In this document: positions 1-6,821 of the stretch, piece by piece
How positions within the stretch are numbered: the stretch's first letter is position 1
Layout: each line of letters opens with the position of its first letter
DNA from: Microcaldota archaeon
GTDB taxonomy: Archaea; Micrarchaeota; Micrarchaeia; Anstonellales; J096
Direction of reading: 5' to 3'
Length of the DNA: 7,969 bases
Assembly (NCBI GenBank): GCA_026396375.1
Contig: JAPLWW010000117.1
Span: 1-7,969, forward strand
Notes under the pieces: model-generated
What the model was told of the DNA's origin: nothing
The model's database searches: none
Seen by the model: the letters and a program-made list of their open reading frames with translations, nothing else
Position numbers and translations under genes: made by a program

Positions 1-2162
1 CCGCTCTTGCCTATGACATAGATCAGGCTGTTCTTTCCATAGCTGACGAATACCGTGTCCTTTGTCCTTTCTACTATTGGAGCTATACTCAATATAAACT
101 TTATTATTCTGCTGGAAAGGGCCATATTTATGCTTTGCTTTCCGGACTTGAAGACGCCCCCTGCATATGTAGTCCCTTTGAACACGGCCCCGCTTTCTAT
201 GGTCCCTTCCTTCATGAAGCTCTTTATGAATGACTCCAGCCTTTCCTGCTCGCTCATCTCAGTCTTTTTGAGGATGTTCTCCTCAAGAGTCCATCCCTCG
301 TCCTTCCTCTGGTCAATGAATTTCCTCACTATCCATGGCCTCCATCCCTGGGGTATCTCTATGAGCGTTGAGATGTTGATCCTCTCGTTCTTGGATTCCT
401 CAAGCTCTGCCTTCAGGATGTCCATCCATTTTCCCTCATTGGCCTTTGCCATCTCGTCCTTGGTCTTTATGGAAACCATGCTTTCGTTTACCACTTTGAA
501 GTACTCATCCAGAATCCTATGCGCTTCCCTGTAGTCTCCCTTGTCATAGAGCTTTTTCAGCTCATCCAATGACAATGAGGCTATCTTGTTGTATTCCGCG
601 CTTGAGTCTATCCCCTTTTCAGAATAATCCTCAAGCTCTGCCAAGGATGCCTTTATCTTCTGCTTCAATGACTTCATTCCGCTGTCTATCTCCTCTGCAG
701 TGTATCTCAGCAGGTTCCTTGAATAGTATTTTCCGCCAATGGCCGACTTGATCCTGTCAAATATGACATCAACAAGGAGGTATGCCGAAATCAGGTATGC
801 AAGCATCCCGAGCATCCCTATTATGCTGGTTATCGGCATTATCGTGTAGATTGTGTTGTCGTCTATCAATTTGATTCCCGATATCCTTCCCGTTGACTCA
901 ACGTATATGCCTATGAACATGAAAACAATCCCTGCGGCGCCCATGACCATCCAATTCGGCATTGCCAAGCCAAGGGATTCCAAGAATGCATTTTTGGCTT
1001 TTCCCTTTTTCATTATTGCGTTGACAACTGCATAAAGGGACTCCAACAGCTGCACTGCCATGAGCAAAATCAGCAGTCCAGCCGCAAACACGAGCATTAT
1101 CGCCATTCTCGGCATTCCTACCAGGGAATTGGCAGGAACAAATATGATGTTTGCAAGGTCCATCAGGATCTGTATCTCCTCGCTTGCCGGCGTGGATATG
1201 CTCAGTATGCCCTTTCCGCCGTTAAGCGCAATGTATGATATCTTGTCGTTTGCCATTTCAGACTCAAACGGATATGCAAGTGTCTCTGTCTGCGAGCTGT
1301 TCAGGAACAGCTGGTTGAACTTCAGCATGACGTTTGGCTGGGTCTCGTATGTTGCAGATGCAGGAACTTCCTTTATCTGTATCTTGCCTATCACATCAGC
1401 TGGAATATTGTCCTCTATTTCAATTCCCAAAGGGGATTTCATCCCTGAAACCCCTATACTGTATATCGTCAGGACATTATAGTTTGTTGTCCCTATCTCA
1501 AAGTCCCCGTTGACAGAGCTTACAAGGGCAGTGTCCTCCTTCGGGCACATCCTGAACTTTGTCACTGCAGGATGGCTCCTTATGGCATGGTCAACAACCA
1601 TCAGCCTTATCATGTCCTCTGCCAGCTTTCCGTCATAGGTTTTTCCTGCGGAAAGGTTCCTCAATGATTCTATCTCGTTGTTGAGCCTTTGCTTCTCCTT
1701 CACAAGGTTTGAGAAGTCATATATCACATATCCGATGTCATTGAACCCTGATGCCTTGCAGTCATTTGATGTGCATGAGCTTTTGCATGTTTGGGGCCCT
1801 TTGCATGAGTCAAACTTGAATGCGCACTGGGAGTACAGCTTGTTAACGTAGCTTTCGCTTGCGTTAAGGTACTCGTCGCTTTCCTCCTTGTCCAGTCCGC
1901 TGTTCATCTTTACCGTATAATCTGCGGGATAGACAAAAATGTATTTTTTTATTGAGAACATGCTTGTCTCGGTATCTGATTTGCTTATCTCTATAGACAA
2001 TGGCGTAAACTCGTACAAGGCAACCTCGTCATCCCCCATGCTGTCTATGTTTATTCCGTTGGTGTTGACTATCTTCATGGTGGATCCGAAGCCAAATTCC
2101 CTTTTTTCAACGCAACCCATCATCAGGATCGCTAAAGCCAGGATAAGTATTAATTTTTTCAT
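1..2162 (-). CDS. Large lipoprotein-like membrane protein with three TM helices and cytoplasmic helical region (3' end beyond window)
   Basis: The frame is open from ATG 2162 to the left edge, giving 720 codons with no stop. Residues 1-17 look like a lipoprotein signal: MKK, a hydrophobic stretch, then LMMGC with the candidate lipid-bearing Cys17. The region to about 350 is mixed alpha/beta and holds a cysteine cluster (C113, C120, C126, C130, C135, and C206), suggesting disulfides or metal binding outside the cell. Three hydrophobic helices follow at about 353-373, 402-421 and 441-467. The basic loop KKGKAKN between the first two fits the cytoplasmic side, which puts everything after 467 inside. 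Residues 470-640 are charged and helical, probably coiled coil, and the last visible part (about 660-720) is a more compact alpha/beta stretch. I do not recognise the family. A TATA-like box 28 bp upstream suggests leaderless expression, divergent from lonB. The open frame and topology are directly readable; function is unknown. Confidence 0.85.
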   Translation of the reverse strand, partial: MKKLILILALAILMMGCVEKREFGFGSTMKIVNTNGINIDSMGDDEVALYEFTPLSIEISKSDTETSMFSIKKYIFVYPADYTVKMNSGLDKEESDEYLNASESYVNKLYSQCAFKFDSCKGPQTCKSSCTSNDCKASGFNDIGYVIYDFSNLVKEKQRLNNEIESLRNLSAGKTYDGKLAEDMIRLMVVDHAIRSHPAVTKFRMCPKEDTALVSSVNGDFEIGTTNYNVLTIYSIGVSGMKSPLGIEIEDNIPADVIGKIQIKEVPASATYETQPNVMLKFNQLFLNSSQTETLAYPFESEMANDKISYIALNGGKGILSISTPASEEIQILMDLANIIFVPANSLVGMPRMAIMLVFAAGLLILLMAVQLLESLYAVVNAIMKKGKAKNAFLESLGLAMPNWMVMGAAGIVFMFIGIYVESTGRISGIKLIDDNTIYTIMPITSIIGMLGMLAYLISAYLLVDVIFDRIKSAIGGKYYSRNLLRYTAEEIDSGMKSLKQKIKASLAELEDYSEKGIDSSAEYNKIASLSLDELKKLYDKGDYREAHRILDEYFKVVNESMVSIKTKDEMAKANEGKWMDILKAELEESKNERINISTLIEIPQGWRPWIVRKFIDQRKDEGWTLEENILKKTEMSEQERLESFIKSFMKEGTIESGAVFKGTTYAGGVFKSGKQSINMALSSRIIKFILSIAPIVERTKDTVFVSYGKNSLIYVIGKS

Positions 2163-2184
2163 CAGGTTTATATTGGGGGATATG

Positions 2185-2194
2185 CCTTTTAAAC
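2185..2194 (-). promoter_or_regulatory. TATA-like box of the lipoprotein-like gene
   Basis: On the minus strand the sequence GTTTAAAAGG is centred about 28 bp upstream of ATG 2162. No purine-rich Shine-Dalgarno lies just before that ATG. Archaeal TATA boxes sit about 25-27 bp upstream of the transcription start, so the transcript would begin at or within a few bases of the start codon. Confidence 0.5.
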
Positions 2195-2257
2195 ATTAAT
2201 ATGCTTCCCTATGAAATGACATAAAAATACACTAAAAAACAGGGCAAATGCCTACTC

Positions 2258-2265
2258 TTTTAAAC
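2258..2265 (+). promoter_or_regulatory. TATA-like box of lonB
   Basis: TTTTAAAC is centred about 25 bp upstream of ATG 2287 and is followed by a T-rich stretch, which fits a leaderless transcript starting near that ATG. A second A+T-rich stretch, CATAAAAATA at 2220-2229, sits a similar distance upstream of the in-frame ATG at 2248, so a longer form with 13 extra N-terminal residues cannot be excluded. Position and composition are seen; promoter function is inferred. Confidence 0.5.
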
Positions 2266-2286
2266 TCTTTTTTTGATTTCAGGATT

Positions 2287-4293
2287 ATGAAGGAATTTGA
2301 TTTCAAGGACACCAGCAGGATCAATGTTCCTGAAAAGCTGGTTGACCAGATAATTGGGCAGAAAAAGGCGGTTGACATCGTGAGGACTGCGGCAAAGCAG
2401 AAAAGGCACATTCTCCTGATAGGGCCCCCTGGGACTGGAAAAAGCCTAATAGGCCAGGCCATGGCAGAGCTTCTTCCATTGGAAACACTTGATGACTATT
2501 TGGCTTATCCCAACAACATCATGGAGAACGAGCCATTCATCAGGAATGTCAGGACATATCCTGATTTCAAGTACCTTCAGGACCATCCAGAATACATGAA
2601 ATACTACAATAGGGATGAGCTGGACAAGATAAGGCAGCATTCCGACAAGGCAAAATACAGCGAGCTTGTTGACGCGCTGAGGATAGGCCTTGGAAGGAGA
2701 ATAGTGATGAAGATGAATTTCGGGCCAATCGCCCCCCAGAAGCAGGATTCAGGGCCTTCGCCATTCACAACAATAATATTCATGATGTTCATAGGGGTCA
2801 TCCTATTGTTCCTGGAAATTCCGGAATATATGAAATGGTTTTTGCTCTCATTGCTTATAGGGGCTGGAATAGTCTACAGCATGCTCTCATTCTTCTCTGC
2901 CATGCCAAAGGGATTCACCACAAACAAGGAGGCAACCCCAAAGCTTTTGGTTGACAACACTGGCAAGAAATTTGCGCCTTTCGTTGACGCGACAGGTGCA
3001 AAGGCAGGCGCGCTTTTGGGCGATGTCAAGCATGATCCCCTGCAGTCAGGAGGATTGGGGACTCCTGCGCATCTCAGGGTCGAGGCAGGGGCCATCCACA
3101 AGGCAAACAAGGGAGTTCTTTTTACAGACGAGATAGCAAGCCTCAAGCTCAACTGGCAGCAGGAAATCCTCACTGCCATGCAGGAAAAGAAATACTCAAT
3201 AACCGGGCAGAGCGAGCTTTCATCCGGGGCCTTGGTGAAGACCCAGGCCGCGCCATGCGACTTTGTGCTTGTCGCTGCAGGGAACATCAATGACATGAAC
3301 GCATTGCATCCTGCCTTCAGGAGCAGGATCAGGGGAAGCGGATACGAGGTTTACATGGAATCCGAGATGAATGACACTGCAGAAAACAGGGCGCACCTTG
3401 CAAGGTTCATAGCCCAGGAGATCAAGAAAGACGGAAAAATACCCAATTTTTCAAGGGATTCCGTGCTTGAGATCGTTGACGAGGCAAGGAAGATGGCAGG
3501 AAGGAAAGGCAAGCTTACATTGAGGCTGAGGGAGCTTGGGGGCCTTATCAGGGCGGCCGGAGACATTGCCCTAAAGGAAAATTCAGCCCTTGTCGAGCCA
3601 AGCCATATCCACAAGGCAAAGAAGATCTTCTCAACAATAGAGGTCCAGGTTGCAGACCAGATCATTGAAAGGAAGAAGGAATACGAGGTCATCAAAAGCA
3701 GGGGCCATGAGATTGGTAGGGTCAACGGCCTTGCCATCCTGGGAGAGTCCAACAAGGGAATGATGCTTCCGATCGTTGCAGAGGTTGCGCCGGCCTCAAG
3801 CGCAGCTGAAGGCAGGATAATAGCGACTGGAAAGCTTGGGAAGATAGCCAAGGAGGCAGTGAGGAACGTCTCAGCGATAATCAAGAAATACATCGGCACT
3901 GACATTTCCAAGAAGGACATCCATGTCCAGTTCCTCCAGACTTATGAGGGCGTTGAAGGGGATTCCGCAAGCGTGAGCGTCGCTGTTGCAGTCTTTTCGG
4001 CATTGCAGAACATCCAGGTCAACCAGGCGGTTGCGATGACAGGATCCTTGGATGTCAGGGGGAACGTGCTTCCTGTAGGAGGCGTTTCAGGGAAGATCAG
4101 GGCCGCGTTTGACTCAGGCATAAGGACAGTGATAATACCCAAATCAAACCTCAAGGACGTTTACCTTGACAAGGAAATCATAAACAAGGTGAAGGTGATA
4201 GGGGTTGAAAGGATAGAGCAGGTAATCAAGAACTCATTCAAAAGCTCAAAGGATACTGATGAATTAATCCGCAAGCTTTCCGGAAAGAAGTAG
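2287..4293 (+). CDS. lonB: Archaeal membrane-anchored ATP-dependent Lon protease (LonB)
   Basis: LonB is a ring-forming AAA+ serine protease of the cytoplasmic membrane; it unfolds and degrades proteins for quality control and regulation. From ATG 2287 the protein has 668 residues, close to the usual 620-680. The N-terminus (VPEKLVDQIIGQKKAV) is followed by Walker A GPPGTGKS at 46-53. Two membrane helices at about 160-177 and 184-203 are inserted before Walker B GVLFTDE (D281, E282), the hallmark of archaeal LonB. Sensor-1 (AAGNIND) and an arginine-rich RSRIRG stretch follow. The protease domain has catalytic Ser560 in EGDSAS and Lys603 in GGVSGK, spaced 43 apart as in other Lon proteases, so it should be active. 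Walker B has Thr where Ile is commoner. An upstream in-frame ATG at 2248 is possible, but the family alignment and TATA spacing favour 2287. The 3' end overlaps the convergent nuclease gene by 30 bp. Confidence 0.97.
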   Translation: MKEFDFKDTSRINVPEKLVDQIIGQKKAVDIVRTAAKQKRHILLIGPPGTGKSLIGQAMAELLPLETLDDYLAYPNNIMENEPFIRNVRTYPDFKYLQDHPEYMKYYNRDELDKIRQHSDKAKYSELVDALRIGLGRRIVMKMNFGPIAPQKQDSGPSPFTTIIFMMFIGVILLFLEIPEYMKWFLLSLLIGAGIVYSMLSFFSAMPKGFTTNKEATPKLLVDNTGKKFAPFVDATGAKAGALLGDVKHDPLQSGGLGTPAHLRVEAGAIHKANKGVLFTDEIASLKLNWQQEILTAMQEKKYSITGQSELSSGALVKTQAAPCDFVLVAAGNINDMNALHPAFRSRIRGSGYEVYMESEMNDTAENRAHLARFIAQEIKKDGKIPNFSRDSVLEIVDEARKMAGRKGKLTLRLRELGGLIRAAGDIALKENSALVEPSHIHKAKKIFSTIEVQVADQIIERKKEYEVIKSRGHEIGRVNGLAILGESNKGMMLPIVAEVAPASSAAEGRIIATGKLGKIAKEAVRNVSAIIKKYIGTDISKKDIHVQFLQTYEGVEGDSASVSVAVAVFSALQNIQVNQAVAMTGSLDVRGNVLPVGGVSGKIRAAFDSGIRTVIIPKSNLKDVYLDKEIINKVKVIGVERIEQVIKNSFKSSKDTDELIRKLSGKK

Positions 4294-5397
4294 CTCAACA
4301 ACTTCCTCAACATCCTTTTCTCCCAATAATTTATAGATGCTGGAAGGCCTGTTTTTCATCTTTCCCTTCAGCTCCTCGTCCAGCATTTCTTCTATTCTTT
4401 CCAGCATCGGCCTTTTCTCCCTGTTCATCTCCCTTATCAATTTTATCTTTTCCTTGATTTCCTCGCCTATGACATCCGAGATGTCCATAATCGCGTCCGG
4501 CTTTTCCTTGATTATGATGTCCCTTCTCTCGAATCCCTGCTTCAATGTTCCCCTGACCTTTATCTTTATTATCATCTCGTCCTTGCAGTCCTTTTTCATT
4601 TCCTCATATTCTGATTCTATCCTGTCAATGGCTTCCCTTGGGGTTATGTTGCTGATGTCGATTATCCTGTAGATCCCCTTTTTCTGGGTTAATTCTATCC
4701 TGTCAAACTGCTTTGTTTCCGTGTCGAAGATCGTTATCGACCTTGGCTCGCTCAATTCAGCTTCATCAAGCTTTGCCGCAACTGTTGATCCGGGTATGAT
4801 TATCTTCCTGTTTTCCGAGATATACCTTTTGTGGATATGGCCGTCTATGACCAAGTCAAATCCCAATGAGTCCAGATAAGCCAAATTCAGCATTCCCTGT
4901 TCCTCATTCGGGACAAATTCCCTTATGCTCTGGTGCATTATCAGGACATTGAATCCCTGCTTCATGTCCTTTTCCTTCAGATGCTCAATGACATCCCTTG
5001 CCTTGTCGTCAGGCACATGGCCTATGCAAAGGAAATTTACTGTCTCCCCTTCCTTTTCTATCGTGAAATATTCTGTATGCACATATTCCGCCACTCCGGC
5101 GTTTGAGAATATGTTTATCGGATTGACCATCCCCTTTATCCTCCTTTCATGGTTTCCGTGTATGACTATCGGCCTTTTTCCGTTGAGGTTGCTTTTCCTG
5201 AACGCGTCTGCTGCGCACACCATGTCCTCTATGCTCGGGTTGTCTATGTCAAACACATCCCCTGTCTGTATTACAATGTCAGAATGCCTTGAGGCAAGGT
5301 CCATGGCCTCGTTTGCCTGCCTGCACGCGTCCTCCTTGAACTTGCCTTTGTGCATCCTCATCCCGATATGGAGATCCCCTATTATTCCAATTTTCAT
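4264..5397 (-). CDS. mre11: Mre11/SbcD-type metallophosphoesterase, DNA repair nuclease
   Basis: The 377-residue protein carries the five phosphoesterase motifs that bind two divalent metals: GDLHIG (D8, H10), TGDVFD (D47), HGNHE (N82, H83), MHQS (H155) and DGHIHK (H187, H189). Mre11 with the Rad50 ATPase processes DNA double-strand ends. Residues 1-230 form the nuclease core. The remainder is charged and helical and ends in a short hydrophobic helix (KDVEEVVELLLSG), the place where Mre11 proteins contact Rad50. I chose ATG 5397 because the domain opens directly with MKIGIIGDLH and the start overlaps the previous gene's stop as ATGA; a longer form from ATG 5418 would add seven residues (MQSQGKK) unlike the family. 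No rad50, herA or nurA, common archaeal neighbours, is in the window. It is the last gene of a probable four-gene operon. SbcD-like or other DNA phosphoesterase activity is an alternative to a strict Mre11 role. Confidence 0.93.
   Translation of the reverse strand: MKIGIIGDLHIGMRMHKGKFKEDACRQANEAMDLASRHSDIVIQTGDVFDIDNPSIEDMVCAADAFRKSNLNGKRPIVIHGNHERRIKGMVNPINIFSNAGVAEYVHTEYFTIEKEGETVNFLCIGHVPDDKARDVIEHLKEKDMKQGFNVLIMHQSIREFVPNEEQGMLNLAYLDSLGFDLVIDGHIHKRYISENRKIIIPGSTVAAKLDEAELSEPRSITIFDTETKQFDRIELTQKKGIYRIIDISNITPREAIDRIESEYEEMKKDCKDEMIIKIKVRGTLKQGFERRDIIIKEKPDAIMDISDVIGEEIKEKIKLIREMNREKRPMLERIEEMLDEELKGKMKNRPSSIYKLLGEKDVEEVVELLLSGKLAD
4276..4287. repeat. 12-bp palindrome shared by both convergent 3' coding ends
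   Basis: CTTTCCGGAAAG is a perfect palindrome inside the 30-bp overlap of lonB and mre11. It is read in register on both strands, so both proteins contain Leu-Ser-Gly-Lys there (LonB near its last residues ...LSGKK, the nuclease ...LSGKLAD). It could act as a small hairpin in either transcript or be a by-product of the overlap; no T-rich tract follows closely enough to call it a terminator. Confidence 0.6.
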
Positions 5398-6113
5398 TTT
5401 CTTCCCTTGAGATTGCATTCAGGGAACAGCTTTTCAAGCATGTCCCTGTTTTTTGTGTAATACCTTTCAACGCCGCTTCCGTACTGGAGCGCCTTCTTTT
5501 TCCTTTCAATTGCCATTGTTGGCAATCCAAGGATTGAGGCTGCCTTCCTAAGCACGGGCTTCTTCTTGTCGCTGTCGCTAAAATGCTCCTCCATACCGAT
5601 CTCTTCATGCGCTATCTTCTTGATGCTGATGTCATAAAAAGGAAAATCGACCTTGCATCCCAATTCCTTTGCCATCTTTTTCACGTTTGCGATGTCCCCT
5701 TTTTCGTCGAGGTTCCTGTATTCCTCGCTAAGGCTTTCCCTTATTTCGCTCCAATCCTTTCCTATCCACTCATAATGCCTCTGGTATCCTGCGAAAAGCT
5801 CCTCCGCCGCAGAGCCGAAAAGGATTATCCTGTTTTCCTGCTTTGCAATCTTCAGCAGTTTCAGGACCGGCGCAAGGATCTCTGTCTTGACAAACCCTCC
5901 ATCAACCATCATGCACGCTTCCCCGAAAAGCATTATCATCTCCTGGCTCTCAAGCAGATGGATTTCCGGGATCATCCCGATCTCTTTCCCGATTTCCTCC
6001 GCGTATTTCACGTCTTCGCTTTCTTCTGTTCCTATGGTTACCAGTTTCATTGATTTTGCGCATTTCCCTGCAACCACTGCGATAAGCGTGCTGTCAATGC
6101 CTCTCGGGATCAA
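5394..6113 (-). CDS. PP-loop synthetase-domain protein related to asparagine synthase C-terminal domain, apparently truncated at its 5' end
   Basis: The 239 residues match the ATP-pyrophosphatase half of asparagine synthases, which activates a carboxylate with ATP for amide formation. Visible family motifs are GIDST (5-9, remnant of SGGxDS), FGSAAEELFAGY (99-110, counterpart of the conserved acidic loop in AsnB) and RKKKALQYGSG (204-214, the conserved C-terminal lysine/QYGSG segment). Three things are odd. The first Ser-Gly of the ATP loop is replaced by Pro-Arg (PRGIDS). The beta strand that normally precedes the loop is missing. The only start keeping GIDST is TTG 6113, two codons after the upstream TAG and in the same frame. 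The next ATG, at 6050, would discard the loop altogether. No glutaminase domain is present. The gene ends in an ATGA overlap with mre11. It may be a damaged gene kept open, or a diverged protein with altered chemistry. The family is secure; activity is doubtful. Confidence 0.8.
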   Translation of the reverse strand: MIPRGIDSTLIAVVAGKCAKSMKLVTIGTEESEDVKYAEEIGKEIGMIPEIHLLESQEMIMLFGEACMMVDGGFVKTEILAPVLKLLKIAKQENRIILFGSAAEELFAGYQRHYEWIGKDWSEIRESLSEEYRNLDEKGDIANVKKMAKELGCKVDFPFYDISIKKIAHEEIGMEEHFSDSDKKKPVLRKAASILGLPTMAIERKKKALQYGSGVERYYTKNRDMLEKLFPECNLKGRK

Positions 6114-6116
6114 GGC

Positions 6117-6809
6117 CTACTTTTTCCTGTTTTCTTCAAGCTCAGTGTTTATCAGTATTATCCCAGGCAGCAGAGTCCCGAAGAATCTTGACATCTCTAA
6201 TCTTAATTTATCGACATCTTTGCTTGTTGATTTTGAGGTTATTTCTGTCTCATCTCCACTGCCAGCATCAAGATTAAATATACTGACTTTGACCCCATTT
6301 TTTCCAGATACAGTCAGAATGATCATTTTGGTAGGATCTTTCACCCTGTCTCCTACGGCCAGCTTTGAATCGTTGACCCTGATGAAGTAATCATCACTGT
6401 TCGGATTATCTATTATTTCTTTCATTACAGAGTTCAGCGTTATGCAGAATATCCTGTTTTCCTTGTTTTTTTCTATGAGCACGTTTACTCCTTCGATCAT
6501 TTTCCTTATTCCTTCCTTTGCTTTCTGCTTCACACCAGGCTGGTTGAGATATTTAAAATACAAAAGCGCAGGTTCATCATTTATTTTCGGATTATCCTTT
6601 TTTATCTGGGCTATCATGGATGCGCTGTCCTGGGCATACACTTCTTGATGCTTGAATCCTGGGAAAATCATAATCAATGAGCTTAATGCAAACGGCATCG
6701 TTATATTTCTTATGCCAGATTTTATATTTTTCAGCGCTCCCTTGAATTTGGACAGGTTCTCCCCTTTAGGATTCTCTTGAAGGGCCCCCATTTCTTTTTG
6801 CGTAATCAT
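6117..6809 (-). CDS. Probable exported or membrane-anchored protein of unknown function
   Basis: I do not recognise this 230-residue protein (start at ATG 6809). A charged N-terminal stretch of about 35 residues rich in Lys precedes a hydrophobic segment (about 36-50, ITMPFALSSLIMIFPGF). A possible signal-peptidase site follows (VYA/QD, about residue 59), so the rest may be outside the cell or anchored to the membrane. The remainder is alpha/beta, with Lys-rich helices and a strand-rich section (YFIRVNDSKLAVG, MIILTVSG, VKVSIFNLDAGSGDE), ending with a short hydrophobic stretch (FFGTLLPGIILI) and a basic tail. No catalytic motif is evident. The DNA is more A+T rich than the genes at 1-6113. 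It follows the 301-residue gene by a few bases, and its TAG stop is only 3 bp before the TTG start of the synthetase gene, so translation of that gene probably depends on this one. Confidence 0.7.
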   Translation of the reverse strand: MITQKEMGALQENPKGENLSKFKGALKNIKSGIRNITMPFALSSLIMIFPGFKHQEVYAQDSASMIAQIKKDNPKINDEPALLYFKYLNQPGVKQKAKEGIRKMIEGVNVLIEKNKENRIFCITLNSVMKEIIDNPNSDDYFIRVNDSKLAVGDRVKDPTKMIILTVSGKNGVKVSIFNLDAGSGDETEITSKSTSKDVDKLRLEMSRFFGTLLPGIILINTELEENRKK

Positions 6810-6815
6810 TTTCAT

Positions 6816-6821
6816 CTCCTC
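6816..6821 (-). promoter_or_regulatory. Shine-Dalgarno that decides the start of the exported protein
   Basis: GAGGAG on the minus strand lies directly against ATG 6815 (spacing zero) but exactly six bases before the in-frame ATG 6809 (GAGGAG-ATGAAA-ATG). The latter is normal ribosome spacing, so I prefer 6809 and a protein two residues shorter. This is the only clear Shine-Dalgarno in the window, as expected for an internal operon gene. Confidence 0.65.

Noticed and set aside
55..534. Plus-strand open frame opposite the lipoprotein-like gene (also 1060-1482 and 1939-2199).
   Set aside because: Ser/Leu/Phe-rich composition typical of the antisense of a real gene; the minus strand holds one uninterrupted 720-codon frame with a coherent signal and membrane pattern.
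3351..3920. Minus-strand open frame inside lonB (also 2874-3296).
   Set aside because: It lies opposite conserved AAA+ and protease motifs and has shadow-like composition with no start signals.
4925..5410. Plus-strand open frames opposite mre11 and the synthetase gene (also 4337-4672, 5583-6053, 5887-6390).
   Set aside because: They are antisense to frames with clear catalytic motifs and show no family resemblance.
6117..6119. Read-through of TAG (pyrrolysine-like) to fuse the exported protein to the synthetase domain in the same frame.
   Set aside because: The frame is continuous apart from the TAG, but lonB also ends in TAG with no meaningful extension, and no pyrrolysine genes or stem-loop signal are visible. 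An accidental in-frame junction is simpler.
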